A stretch of DNA of 38,186 nt from Sphingomonadales bacterium (GTDB taxonomy: Bacteria; Pseudomonadota; Alphaproteobacteria; Sphingomonadales; Sphingomonadaceae). This document shows, one piece after another, positions 16,872 through 23,983 of this stretch. The stretch is taken from contig JAGWTB010000015.1 of NCBI GenBank assembly GCA_028869175.1, positions 1 through 38,186 on the forward strand. The letters run 5' to 3'. Below the pieces are notes generated by a model. The model searched no databases and had not been told where the DNA came from. It saw only the letters and a list, made by a program, of their open reading frames with translations. Both the position numbers and the translations under genes were made by a program. Each line of letters begins with the position of its first letter. The stretch's first letter is position 1.

Positions 16872-16887
16872 CTGACGGCATTCTGAC
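16872..16887 (-). promoter_or_regulatory. Direct-repeat operator upstream of the peroxidase gene
   Basis: On the minus strand GTCAG occurs twice, 11 bases apart (16887-16883 and 16876-16872), 49 bases before the peroxidase ATG. The same 11-bp-phased GTCAG pair lies 44 bases before the response regulator gene. OmpR-family regulators bind tandem half-sites with this phasing, so it is a candidate binding site of the neighbouring regulator. Confidence 0.6.
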
Positions 16888-16897
16888 AAGGGCCACG

Positions 16898-17908
16898 TCA
16901 GCCCGGATCGAACTCCATCGCCAGAAGCCGATCATGCTTGCGGCAATAGAACCGGCCATTGTGCGCCGCAACGATGCGGCTGACGATGGCCAGCCCCAGC
17001 CCGGCGCCATCGCGGCTGGCGCTGTCCGAACGGACATGCCGGCTGACGAGGCGGTTCAATTCCGCTGGCTCCAGCCCCGGCCCTTCGTCGATCACCCCCA
17101 GCCGGCATCCGGGGCCAACCACCACCGTAACAGTGCCGCCCGGTGGCGTGACGCGCAGGGCATTGTCCACCAGATTGCGCAGTGCAGCCGCCATGGCCTC
17201 TTCCTGCCCGATCAGCGGCTGCGCGCCGTGGTCCTCCAGCGCGATCTGGCGACCGGCGGCAAGCGCGCCCGGGGCCGTTTGGGCGACGACATCGCCGGCG
17301 ATGGCGTGCAGGTCCAGCAGCCGCCCCGGCACGCCGCCCTGCTGCGCGGCATCGACCTGCGCGATCAGCATCAACTGGTTCACCAGCTTCTGCATCCGCG
17401 CCACCTGCCCGCGCAGGGCAACGGCATCCGCGCCCTGTGGCGCTTCCAGTTCCAGACCCAGCAGGGTGAGCGGGGTGCGCAATTCGTGCGCGATGTCGGC
17501 GGAAAAGGCTGCGTTGCGATCCACTGCGTCTTCCAGCCGGGCCAGCAGGGCATTCACCCCGGCGGCGAGCGGGGCGATCTCGGCAGGAAACTGGCTGTCA
17601 TCGATCCTCAGCCCCGGCGCAGCGCTGCCGGCCACGCCGATGCTGCCTGCCGCGTCCTCGATCGGCTGCAACGCACGCTGCACCGTCCAGTAGGCCGCGA
17701 CGCCCATCGGCAAGGTAATGATGAGCACCGGCAGGGCGACGTGGGCGGACACCTCATGCAGCGCGCGGCCAAAGGCGCGCGGTTCGGCAAGGCCGCCGAA
17801 AGTGATGTGATAATCGAACAGGATGAAGGCGAGCAGCAGCACCATGCCGACCAGCCCGATCAGGCACAGGCGCACGACGAGCTGGCTGGCTATGGATGAT
17901 CGCGCCAC
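16898..17908 (-). CDS. Two-component sensor histidine kinase
   Basis: A 336-residue inner-membrane kinase with two transmembrane helices (about 11-32 and 57-75) enclosing a very short periplasmic loop of about 24 residues. This leaves little room for a ligand-binding domain. A linker follows, then the H-box FSADIAHELRTPLTLL with phosphorylated H141. The N-box is ALRNLVDNALRVTPPGG, G1 is VIDEGPGL and G2 is GAGLGLAIV. The architecture resembles QseC/PmrB-type kinases. The start codon is GTG at 17908, one base after the stop of the response regulator gene, so the pair is co-translated. The stimulus cannot be read from the sequence; the downstream peroxidase hints at a redox or envelope signal. 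Confidence 0.92.
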   Translation of the reverse strand: MARSSIASQLVVRLCLIGLVGMVLLLAFILFDYHITFGGLAEPRAFGRALHEVSAHVALPVLIITLPMGVAAYWTVQRALQPIEDAAGSIGVAGSAAPGLRIDDSQFPAEIAPLAAGVNALLARLEDAVDRNAAFSADIAHELRTPLTLLGLELEAPQGADAVALRGQVARMQKLVNQLMLIAQVDAAQQGGVPGRLLDLHAIAGDVVAQTAPGALAAGRQIALEDHGAQPLIGQEEAMAAALRNLVDNALRVTPPGGTVTVVVGPGCRLGVIDEGPGLEPAELNRLVSRHVRSDSASRDGAGLGLAIVSRIVAAHNGRFYCRKHDRLLAMEFDPG

Positions 17909-17909
17909 G

Positions 17910-18578
17910 TCAGGCCTCGCTCAGCAGGTAACCGACACCGCGAATCGTGTGCAGCCGATTGAGCGTGCCGGCATCCTCCAGCTTGCGGCGCAAGCGGGAG
18001 ACATTGGCTTCGATGGCGTTGGGCGTCACCGCTTCGTCAAAGGTATAGAGCGCTTCCTCGATCTGCGCGCGGCGGACGACCTGACCGGCGCGGCGCATCA
18101 GCAGTTCGAACAGATTTGCCTCGCGCCGCGACAGGTCCAGCCGCACCTCCCCCGCATGGGCAGTGTGCGAAGCCGCATCGAAGCGCAGCTCGCCCACTTC
18201 GATCACTGGCTCCGCCCGCGTTCCGGGCCGGCGCAGGATGGCCCGCACCCGGGCGGCGAGTTCGCTCATCTCGAACGGCTTGGGCAGGTAATCGTCGGCC
18301 CCGGCATCGAGCCCGTCGACCCGGTCCTCCAGCGATGTGCGGGCGGTTAGCACGATCACCGGCGGCAGGGCCCGGCGGTTGCTGCGGCGAAGCCAGTCAA
18401 GCCCGTTGCCGTCCGGCAGGCCAAGATCGAGCAGGATCAGGTCGAAATGGGCGGAGGCCAGCGAATCCTCCGCCGCGCCAAGATCGCCCGCGACGTCGCA
18501 GGCATAGCCGCGATCACTCAGGCCACCGGCAATCAGCTCGGCCATGCGGGCATTGTCCTCGACGATAAGGATTCGCAT
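17910..18578 (-). CDS. OmpR/PhoB-family response regulator
   Basis: A 222-residue transcription regulator. The receiver domain begins MRILIVEDNARMAEL, with phospho-acceptor D51 in ILLDLGLPDGNGL, the conserved Thr/Ala region VIVLTARTSLEDRVDGLDAGADDYLPKPF and the signalling Lys in PKPF. The C-terminal winged helix contains RREANLFELLMRRAG, then TPNAIEANVSRLRRKLEDAG and the final HTIRGVGYLL strand. It is close to QseB/PmrA-type regulators. It heads an operon with the kinase gene. An 11-bp-phased GTCAG repeat lies ahead of it, suggesting autoregulation. Confidence 0.94.
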   Translation of the reverse strand: MRILIVEDNARMAELIAGGLSDRGYACDVAGDLGAAEDSLASAHFDLILLDLGLPDGNGLDWLRRSNRRALPPVIVLTARTSLEDRVDGLDAGADDYLPKPFEMSELAARVRAILRRPGTRAEPVIEVGELRFDAASHTAHAGEVRLDLSRREANLFELLMRRAGQVVRRAQIEEALYTFDEAVTPNAIEANVSRLRRKLEDAGTLNRLHTIRGVGYLLSEA

Positions 18579-18600
18579 CGGCGGTTCCGCGATCTTGGCT

Positions 18601-18637
18601 GGTCAGGATAGTCCCTTTCGCCTGACCAGAGGCTGAC
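18601..18637 (-). promoter_or_regulatory. Operator/promoter of the two-component operon
   Basis: On the minus strand GTCAG occurs at 18637-18633 and 18626-18622, 11 bases apart, the same motif and phasing as upstream of the peroxidase gene. The proximal half-site also forms a 7-bp inverted repeat, CCTGACC at 18621-18627 with GGTCAGG at 18601-18607. TATCCT (18610-18605, minus strand) could be the -10. Autoregulation by the encoded regulator is inferred. Confidence 0.6.
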
Positions 18638-18767
18638 GGCAAGCACAGCGAGCACTGCCGGGCGGTTGAAAGGTGCGGCGATGCGGCCTGCTCCCCTTGC
18701 CTTCCGGCGCAATCGGGGCCAAATGCCCGCCAGCAGGGCGCTTGCAGCACCGACCGGACACGATTCC

Positions 18768-20237
18768 ATGAACCTTACCCACCCTTTCCGCGACGCAGAC
18801 GGTGACAAGCTGCGCGAAGAATGCGGCATTTTCGGCGTGATCGGCACGCGCGAAGCTGCCGCCATGACCGCGCTGGGCCTCCACGCGCTGCAGCATCGCG
18901 GGCAGGAAGCCGTCGGCATTACCAGCTATGATGGCGCGGAGTTCTACTCGCACCGCGGCGTCGGCCACGTCGCGCAGGTATTCAGTGCCAACCATCTGTT
19001 CGAAAATCTGCCCGGCGCGATGGCTTCGGGCCATGTCCGCTATTCCACCACCGGCGGTTCCGGCCTGCGCAACGTCCAGCCGCTGTTCGCCGATCTTGCC
19101 TCGGGCGGGTTCTCCATCGCGCACAACGGCAACATCTCCAACGCGATGACGCTCAAGCGCGATCTGGTGCGGAAGGGATCGATCTTCCAGTCGACGTCCG
19201 ACACCGAGGTGATCATCCACCTGGTCGCCACCAGCCGCTATCCCACCCTGATCGACCGGTTCGTCGATGCGCTGCGGCTGGTCGAGGGTGCCTATTCGCT
19301 GATCTGCATGACCGCTGAGGGCATGATCGCCTGCCGCGATCCGCTGGGCATCCGCCCACTGGTGATGGGCCGCATCGGCGATGCCGTGGTCTTTGCATCC
19401 GAAACCGTGGCGCTCGACGTGGTCGGCGCCGATTTCGTCCGCCAGATCGAACCGGGCGAAATGGTCCAGGTCGATCACAAGGGCACGATTTCCAGCCACC
19501 GCCCCTTCGGCGTGCACGAAGCGCGCCCCTGCATTTTCGAGCACGTCTATTTCAGCCGCCCTGATTCGGTGATGGAAGGCCGCTCGGTCTACGAAGTCCG
19601 CAAGCAGATCGGTGTCGAACTGGCCAAGGAATCGCCCGCCAATGCCGATCTGGTCATCCCGGTGCCGGACAGCGGCGTGCCGGCGGCAATCGGTTATGCC
19701 CAGCAATCGGGCATTCCCTTCGAACTGGGTATCATCCGCTCGCACTATGTCGGGCGCACCTTCATCCAGCCGTCGGACGGCGCGCGCAACGCCGACGTCA
19801 AGCGCAAGCACAACGCCAACCGCGCCATCGTCGAAGGCAAGCGGATCGTGCTGATCGACGATTCGATCGTGCGCGGCACCACCAGCCTCAAGATCGTGGA
19901 AATGATGCGCGATGCCGGTGCCGCAGAAGTGCACATGCGCATCGCCAGCCCGCCCACCGAGCATTCGTGCTTCTACGGGGTCGACACCCCCGAACGGGAC
20001 AAGCTGCTCGCTGCGCGGATGAATATCCAGGGCATGGCCGATTTCATCAAGGCGGACAGCCTGGCCTTCGTCTCGATTGACGGGCTTTACCGCGCGGTTG
20101 GCGAAGCGGCGCGCAACAATGCCTGTCCGCAATATTGCGACGCCTGCTTCAGCGGCGAATACCCCACCCGCCTGACCGACCTTGCGGAACGAGAGGCTCC
20201 CGAGCAGCCGAGCCTGCCGGTCGACAAGGTCGCGTGA
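18768..20237 (+). CDS. purF: Amidophosphoribosyltransferase
   Basis: First committed step of purine synthesis: PRPP plus glutamine gives 5-phosphoribosylamine. The 489-residue protein starts with an 18-residue propeptide ahead of C19 (REECGIFGVIGT), the N-terminal nucleophile of the glutaminase domain. HALQHRGQEAVGI and MASGHVRYSTTG follow. The phosphoribosyltransferase loop is VLIDDSIVRGTT (361-372), and PDSGVPAAIGYA belongs to the same domain. The C-terminal cluster CPQYCDACFSGEYPT, together with other Cys residues, resembles the Fe-S ligands of the Bacillus-type enzyme, so a [4Fe-4S] cluster is likely. ATG 18768 fits the propeptide. The stop overlaps the next gene (GTGA). Confidence 0.96.
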   Translation: MNLTHPFRDADGDKLREECGIFGVIGTREAAAMTALGLHALQHRGQEAVGITSYDGAEFYSHRGVGHVAQVFSANHLFENLPGAMASGHVRYSTTGGSGLRNVQPLFADLASGGFSIAHNGNISNAMTLKRDLVRKGSIFQSTSDTEVIIHLVATSRYPTLIDRFVDALRLVEGAYSLICMTAEGMIACRDPLGIRPLVMGRIGDAVVFASETVALDVVGADFVRQIEPGEMVQVDHKGTISSHRPFGVHEARPCIFEHVYFSRPDSVMEGRSVYEVRKQIGVELAKESPANADLVIPVPDSGVPAAIGYAQQSGIPFELGIIRSHYVGRTFIQPSDGARNADVKRKHNANRAIVEGKRIVLIDDSIVRGTTSLKIVEMMRDAGAAEVHMRIASPPTEHSCFYGVDTPERDKLLAARMNIQGMADFIKADSLAFVSIDGLYRAVGEAARNNACPQYCDACFSGEYPTRLTDLAEREAPEQPSLPVDKVA

Positions 20238-20947
20238 CCGCGCTTGCCGGACAGATCGCGCTGGTCACCGGCGCGAGCCGGGGGATCGGCGCGGCTACCG
20301 CGCAAGCTCTCGCCGCAGCCGGCGCGCATGTCATCCTCACCGCGCGTGATGCCCGGGCGCTGGAAGCCATCGAGGATGCGATCTTCGCCGCCGGCGGCAG
20401 CGCCACCATCGCCCCGGTCGATCTGGCCGAACCAGACGGCATCGCCCGGCTTGCCACTGCCGTGGCGCAGCGCTGGGGCCATCTCGATATCATGGTGATC
20501 GGGGCGGCCATGCTGCCGCAACTGACCTCGGTTACCGACATCGACCAGACCGCTTTCAACAAGGCGATCACGACCAACGTCCTCGCCAGCCAGGCGCTGA
20601 TCCACTATTTCGATCCGCTGCTGCGCAAGAGCGCTGACGGGCGGGTGATCGGCCTTACCAGCAGCGTCGCGACCTCGCCCCGCGCCTTCTGGGGCGCCTA
20701 TGCCGCGACCAAGGCGGCGTTCGAAGTGCTGGTCGATTGCTACGCGCAGGAAGTGCGCAACATTTCCAAGGTCCGCGTTGCCATCGTCAACCCCGGCGCG
20801 ACCCGCACGGCGATGCGCGCCAAGGCCTATCCGGGCGAAGATCCGGCCTCGGTCACGACCCCGGAAGTGGTGGCGCAGCGTCTGGTTTCGCTGCTTGGTG
20901 AACAGTTCACCTCCCCCCACCGCGAATCCGTTAACTCCGCTTCATAA
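20234..20947 (+). CDS. Short-chain dehydrogenase/reductase
   Basis: A 237-residue NAD(P)-dependent oxidoreductase of unknown substrate. The cofactor loop is VTGASRGIG (residues 11-19) and the catalytic region is LTSSVATSPRAFWGAYAATK, with the Ser-Tyr-Lys triad in place. NPGATRTAMR is the usual post-triad motif. The start is GTG 20234, overlapping the purF stop as GTGA; this gives an SDR-like N-terminus (MTALAGQIALVTG) and explains the lack of a separate ribosome binding site. Alphaproteobacteria commonly keep an SDR gene directly behind purF, but I know of no functional link. Confidence 0.9.
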   Translation: MTALAGQIALVTGASRGIGAATAQALAAAGAHVILTARDARALEAIEDAIFAAGGSATIAPVDLAEPDGIARLATAVAQRWGHLDIMVIGAAMLPQLTSVTDIDQTAFNKAITTNVLASQALIHYFDPLLRKSADGRVIGLTSSVATSPRAFWGAYAATKAAFEVLVDCYAQEVRNISKVRVAIVNPGATRTAMRAKAYPGEDPASVTTPEVVAQRLVSLLGEQFTSPHRESVNSAS

Positions 20948-20975
20948 ACGCGGATCAACCAGAACCCTCCATTGT

Positions 20976-21006
20976 TTGCCAAGCGAGTCGATCAACTCGC
21001 TGGCAA
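20976..21006 (+). terminator. Hairpin between the SDR gene and the PilZ gene
   Basis: GCGAGT (20983-20988) pairs with ACTCGC (20995-21000), extended by TTGCC (20976-20980) with GGCAA (21002-21006) across a 2/1 internal loop. It ends three to five bases before AGGAG (21011-21015), the ribosome binding site of the PilZ gene. It may be a terminator of the purF transcript or a 5' leader structure of the PilZ mRNA. Confidence 0.45.
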
Positions 21007-21024
21007 GCAAAGGAGCCCCCACCG

Positions 21025-21378
21025 ATGCCGTCGACATTCATGTTGCAGGACCCCTACATCCTAGCCGCGCAGGAAGATCGCTGCGCGCCGCGTACCCGGA
21101 TTGCCATTCCCGCCATGTTTCGCTCCTCCGGTGCCAAGGGATTTCAGACCGTGGTCAGCGACCTGTCGCAGGCGGGATTTTCCTGCTCATCGATCAATCG
21201 GCTGCGGCCCGGCACGGTGTGCTGGCTGACGCTGCCGGGGCTGGAATCGCTGCAGTCCGAAATCGTCTGGTGGGACAACAGCCAGGTCGGCTGCGCCTTC
21301 ATGTCGATGCTCAGCCCCTTCGTGCACGAAAACCTGATCGCGCGCTGGCGCGGCGACGGGGTGTTCCGCACCGTTTGA
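21025..21378 (+). CDS. PilZ domain-containing protein
   Basis: A 117-residue stand-alone PilZ protein, the class of cyclic-di-GMP receptors. The first binding motif is in DRCAPRTRIAIPAMFR (Arg-rich RxxxR-like segment) and the second in VVSDLSQAGFSC, the D/N-x-S-x-x-G motif. A beta-barrel follows, with PGTVCWLTLPGLESLQSEIVWWDNSQVGCAF. The arginine pair is not in the most canonical spacing, so nucleotide binding needs testing. AGGAG sits nine bases before ATG 21025. It is monocistronic by appearance: a hairpin precedes it and a long inverted repeat follows. Confidence 0.88.
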   Translation: MPSTFMLQDPYILAAQEDRCAPRTRIAIPAMFRSSGAKGFQTVVSDLSQAGFSCSSINRLRPGTVCWLTLPGLESLQSEIVWWDNSQVGCAFMSMLSPFVHENLIARWRGDGVFRTV

Positions 21379-21391
21379 CGGTGCGATCCTT

Positions 21392-21451
21392 GGCAGCCGG
21401 GCTTCGGCACCTGGAATAGCCCCCTGGGTCTTGACCGCAGGCCCGGCTGCC
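21392..21451. terminator. Long inverted repeat between convergent PilZ and photolyase genes
   Basis: GGCAGCCGGGC (21392-21402) and GCCCGGCTGCC (21441-21451) are exact reverse complements with a 38-base centre. The structure fills the space between the two stop codons and is a likely bidirectional terminator. Confidence 0.6.
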
Positions 21452-21465
21452 ACCCTTTGCGCCGT

Positions 21466-22851
21466 TCATACTTCGGACGTCGCCCCCTTCATCGCCGCAT
21501 GGGCAGCCAGCGCCCGCGCCCGCGCTGCGGCATGGTCCACCCGCTTCGCGGGATAACTCTTCGGTCGCAGCAGGCCGGGATCGTGGACTTCACCGTCGCC
21601 CAGCCCTGCCAGTTCGGGCACCCAGCGGCGAATATAGCCCGCCGCATCGAACTTGGGCGACTGGGTGAGCGGGGCCATGATCCGCACGAACATGTTGGCG
21701 TCCATGCCGCTGCCCGCCGACCACTGCCAGTTGACCGCGTTCTGCGCATAGTCGGCATCAACCAGCGTGTCCCAGAACCATTGCTCGCCGCGCCGCCAGT
21801 CGATCAGCAAGTGCTTGATGAGGAACGAAGCCGCGATCATCCGCACCCGGTTGTGCATCCAGCCGGTCGCCCACAGCTCACCCATGCCGGCATCGACGAT
21901 GGGGTAGCCGGTGCGCCCCTGTTGCCAGGCGCGCAGATCAGCTTCCGCCTCATCACCCTCGCGCCAGGGCAGGCCATCGAATTCCGCCTTGTATGATCGC
22001 GCGCCATAGTCCGGGCACTGGTGCACCACGTTCGCCGCATAGTCGCGCCAGGCCAGCTCGCTGAGGAAGGTGCTGACCGATCCGCCTGCTCCGGCAGCGC
22101 CATGCCAAACCTGCGCCGGCGAAATCTCGCCGAAATGGAGATGCGGCGAGAGTCGCGAGGTGCCTTCTTCCGAGGGCAGGTTTCGCTTCGCTGCGTACTG
22201 CGCGGCGCGATCCGCGAAGGTTTCCAGCCGATCCAGCGCGCCGGCCTCGCCCGGCGTCCATTCCTCGCGGAAGCCTGCTGCCCAGTCGGGCCGAGTGGGG
22301 AGCAAAAGCCAGTCTTCCAGCTTTTCCGAAACAGGCCAGCTTTCCGGGGCGGGGATGCGCGATGGAGCGGCAAGCGGCGGCGGCGGCATCCGTTCGGACA
22401 GGGCGCGCCAGAACGGGGTGTAGATCTTGAACGGCGTGCCGCCACCGGTCAGCACCGATCCCGGCGGTGCCAGGTAGAGTCCGTGGTGCAGGTGCAGCGT
22501 CAGCGACCTGGACAGGGCGCGCTCGGCATTGCGCCACCACGGCTCGACATGATGCATCGCGTAAACCTCACGCGCGCCAGTCTCCGCCGCCAGCGCCGCA
22601 AGCACCGCATCGCTCTTGCCCCGCCGCAGGATCAACCGCGATCCGCGCGCGCGCAGATCGGCATCCAGTCGCGCGAGGCTGTGGTGCAGCCACCAGCGCG
22701 ATGCCTCGCCCATGCGGCGGTGCCTGGGCGTCTCGTCGTCGAGCACATAGACCGGCACGACCGGCGCGCCCGAGGCGACGGCGGCGGCCAGTGCGGGCTG
22801 ATCCGCCAGCCGCAGATCGCGCCGCAGCCAGACGATGACCGGGGCAGTCAT
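21466..22851 (-). CDS. Deoxyribodipyrimidine photolyase (class I, cryptochrome/photolyase family)
   Basis: A 461-residue light-driven repair flavoprotein that splits cyclobutane pyrimidine dimers. The N-terminal antenna domain starts APVIVWLRRDLRLADQPAL. The FAD domain carries TSRLSPHLHFGEISP, then FLSELAWRDYAANVVH and GYPIVDAGMGELWATGWMHNRVRM. The signature region WQWSAGSGMDANMFVRIMAP near residue 385 holds the Trp chain and Asp/Asn contacts to the flavin. Length and motifs fit class I CPD photolyases; a cryptochrome role cannot be excluded by eye. Its start overlaps the stop of the upstream membrane-hydrolase gene as ATGA, so it is translated by coupling. Confidence 0.93.
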   Translation of the reverse strand: MTAPVIVWLRRDLRLADQPALAAAVASGAPVVPVYVLDDETPRHRRMGEASRWWLHHSLARLDADLRARGSRLILRRGKSDAVLAALAAETGAREVYAMHHVEPWWRNAERALSRSLTLHLHHGLYLAPPGSVLTGGGTPFKIYTPFWRALSERMPPPPLAAPSRIPAPESWPVSEKLEDWLLLPTRPDWAAGFREEWTPGEAGALDRLETFADRAAQYAAKRNLPSEEGTSRLSPHLHFGEISPAQVWHGAAGAGGSVSTFLSELAWRDYAANVVHQCPDYGARSYKAEFDGLPWREGDEAEADLRAWQQGRTGYPIVDAGMGELWATGWMHNRVRMIAASFLIKHLLIDWRRGEQWFWDTLVDADYAQNAVNWQWSAGSGMDANMFVRIMAPLTQSPKFDAAGYIRRWVPELAGLGDGEVHDPGLLRPKSYPAKRVDHAAARARALAAHAAMKGATSEV

Positions 22852-23768
22852 GGCTTCAGTTCGACGGTGAAGGGGCCGCGCGCCGCCAGCCCCATGAAGC
22901 GCTGGTCGTGCAAGACGATGGTGTCGCCCGCGCTCTCCGCCACCGGCAGGCGTGACCAGAACAGGAAGTCCCGCGCGGCGGGACTGTGCGCGGCGCGCTG
23001 GGCAATACGGGGATCATCCATGCCGCTGCGGCGAACGGTCAAGGGGTAGCGACGACAGCGCAGCAGACTGCACGGGATCGTCCCGAAGGTTCCGTCGGCA
23101 CCGCGCCACAATACGTCTCGCCGCCAGAAGGCGAAGGGCACCGCGTTGGCGACCGCGACCTGCGGATAGGGGCCGTCGCCCATCACCACATCGCTGGCCG
23201 CGCGGCTGATGCCGATGTTGAGCGCAACAAAGGCCAGAACCCCGACCATCGCCGCGCGCGCGGGCTGGGTCCAGCGATCGCGCCCCGCCCGCTCGCGCCG
23301 CAGCGAAAGCCACACCCCGCCGCCGAGCATGGCCAGTATCCAAGGGTCGACGATGAACAGCGCATCGCCATAGAACCAGCGGTGCGAGAACGGCTCCAGC
23401 AGGCGGATGCCGTAGTTGTTGAGCCAGTCAAACGCCGGATGGGTCAGTGCGCCGATATAGCACAGCGCCAGCAACCACCCGGGCCGCACGTCCGCCCGCT
23501 CTGCAGGCCGCGTGCCGCGCCGTGCCTGCCAGCGGTCGAACCACACCAGTATGCCGGTGAGAAGCAAGGGCAGCAGCACCAGCGCTATCGGCCCATGCGA
23601 CAGCCCCCGCCGCATCGCCAGCGATTCAACGCCATAGAGCGCGCAGGGTGCATCGATGTCCGGCAGGTTCGCCGCAAGGATCAACGCGGGCATGGCCAGC
23701 CCGCTCTTCCGCTTGAGCCCTGCCTGCCCGAGCACCGCGCCAATCAGCGAATGGGTGAGATTATCCAT
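22848..23768 (-). CDS. Membrane-bound metal-dependent hydrolase (YdjM/DUF457 type)
   Basis: A 306-residue inner-membrane protein of the LexA-regulated YdjM-like group (predicted metal-dependent hydrolase). MDNLTHSLIGAVLGQAG at the start supplies the first His. AANLPDIDAP and MRRGLSHGPI follow, and IGALTHPAFDWLNNYG supplies further His/Asp ligands. Hydrophobic helices include ALVLLPLLLTGILVWF, GWLLALCYIGALTH, ILAMLGGGVWLSL and AAMVGVLAFVALNIGIS; the C-terminal third is soluble. Substrate is unknown. ATG 23768 is preferred to an in-frame ATG-like start 12 bases earlier because MDNLTH is the conserved beginning. It is coupled to the photolyase (ATGA). Confidence 0.85.
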   Translation of the reverse strand: MDNLTHSLIGAVLGQAGLKRKSGLAMPALILAANLPDIDAPCALYGVESLAMRRGLSHGPIALVLLPLLLTGILVWFDRWQARRGTRPAERADVRPGWLLALCYIGALTHPAFDWLNNYGIRLLEPFSHRWFYGDALFIVDPWILAMLGGGVWLSLRRERAGRDRWTQPARAAMVGVLAFVALNIGISRAASDVVMGDGPYPQVAVANAVPFAFWRRDVLWRGADGTFGTIPCSLLRCRRYPLTVRRSGMDDPRIAQRAAHSPAARDFLFWSRLPVAESAGDTIVLHDQRFMGLAARGPFTVELKP

Positions 23769-23775
23769 TGATTGG

Positions 23776-23970
23776 TTCACACGAAGACACGAAGATGCCC
23801 CACCTAGCCGATCTGGCCGTAGTAATCGTTAGCAATCCGCCTGAGGCAATCCTTGAAGGTGGCTTGCCCGAAATTCATGAGCAGGCCCAGCGGGAGACGC
23901 AGTCCACCGCGATACGGGCAATTCGCTCCAGTTCGTCCTGACGAGACATCTTCGTGTCTTTGCGTGAGAA
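23776..23970. repeat. Inverted repeats bounding the GxxExxY relic
   Basis: The left arm 23776-23797 read on the minus strand, and the right arm 23947-23970 read on the plus strand, both begin CATCTTCGTGTCTT. They then continue similarly (about 18 of the first 20 bases agree). The two arms point outward like terminal inverted repeats and bound a 195-bp unit that holds the GxxExxY gene relic. The right arm contains the relic's start codon. Confidence 0.6.
23804..23949 (-). pseudogene. Internally deleted GxxExxY gene (PD-(D/E)XK nuclease-like family)
   Basis: From ATG 23949 the minus strand reads MSRQDELERIARIAVDCVSR, like the start of GxxExxY proteins, and then meets a stop in that frame. In another frame the remainder reads LGLLMNFGQATFKDCLRRIAN followed by DYYGQIG and a TAG at 23806, which is the conserved C-terminus of the same family (LGLLxNFxxxxxKDGxRRxxN). 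Intact members are about 120 residues; here only about 48 codons remain. The middle, with the GxxExxY motif and the Glu/Lys nuclease core, is therefore lost and the two ends are joined out of frame. Function is lost. Assignment rests on the C-terminal motif. Confidence 0.65.
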
Positions 23971-23983
23971 AAATCTCTTCGCC

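Noticed and set aside
17758..17840. Periplasmic sensor domain in the histidine kinase
   Set aside because: The loop between the two transmembrane helices is only about 24 residues, too short for a folded ligand-binding domain.
23776..23970. Intact insertion sequence or MITE with target duplication
   Set aside because: Arms resemble terminal inverted repeats, but no flanking direct duplication is evident and there is no transposase; kept as a repeat-bounded relic only.
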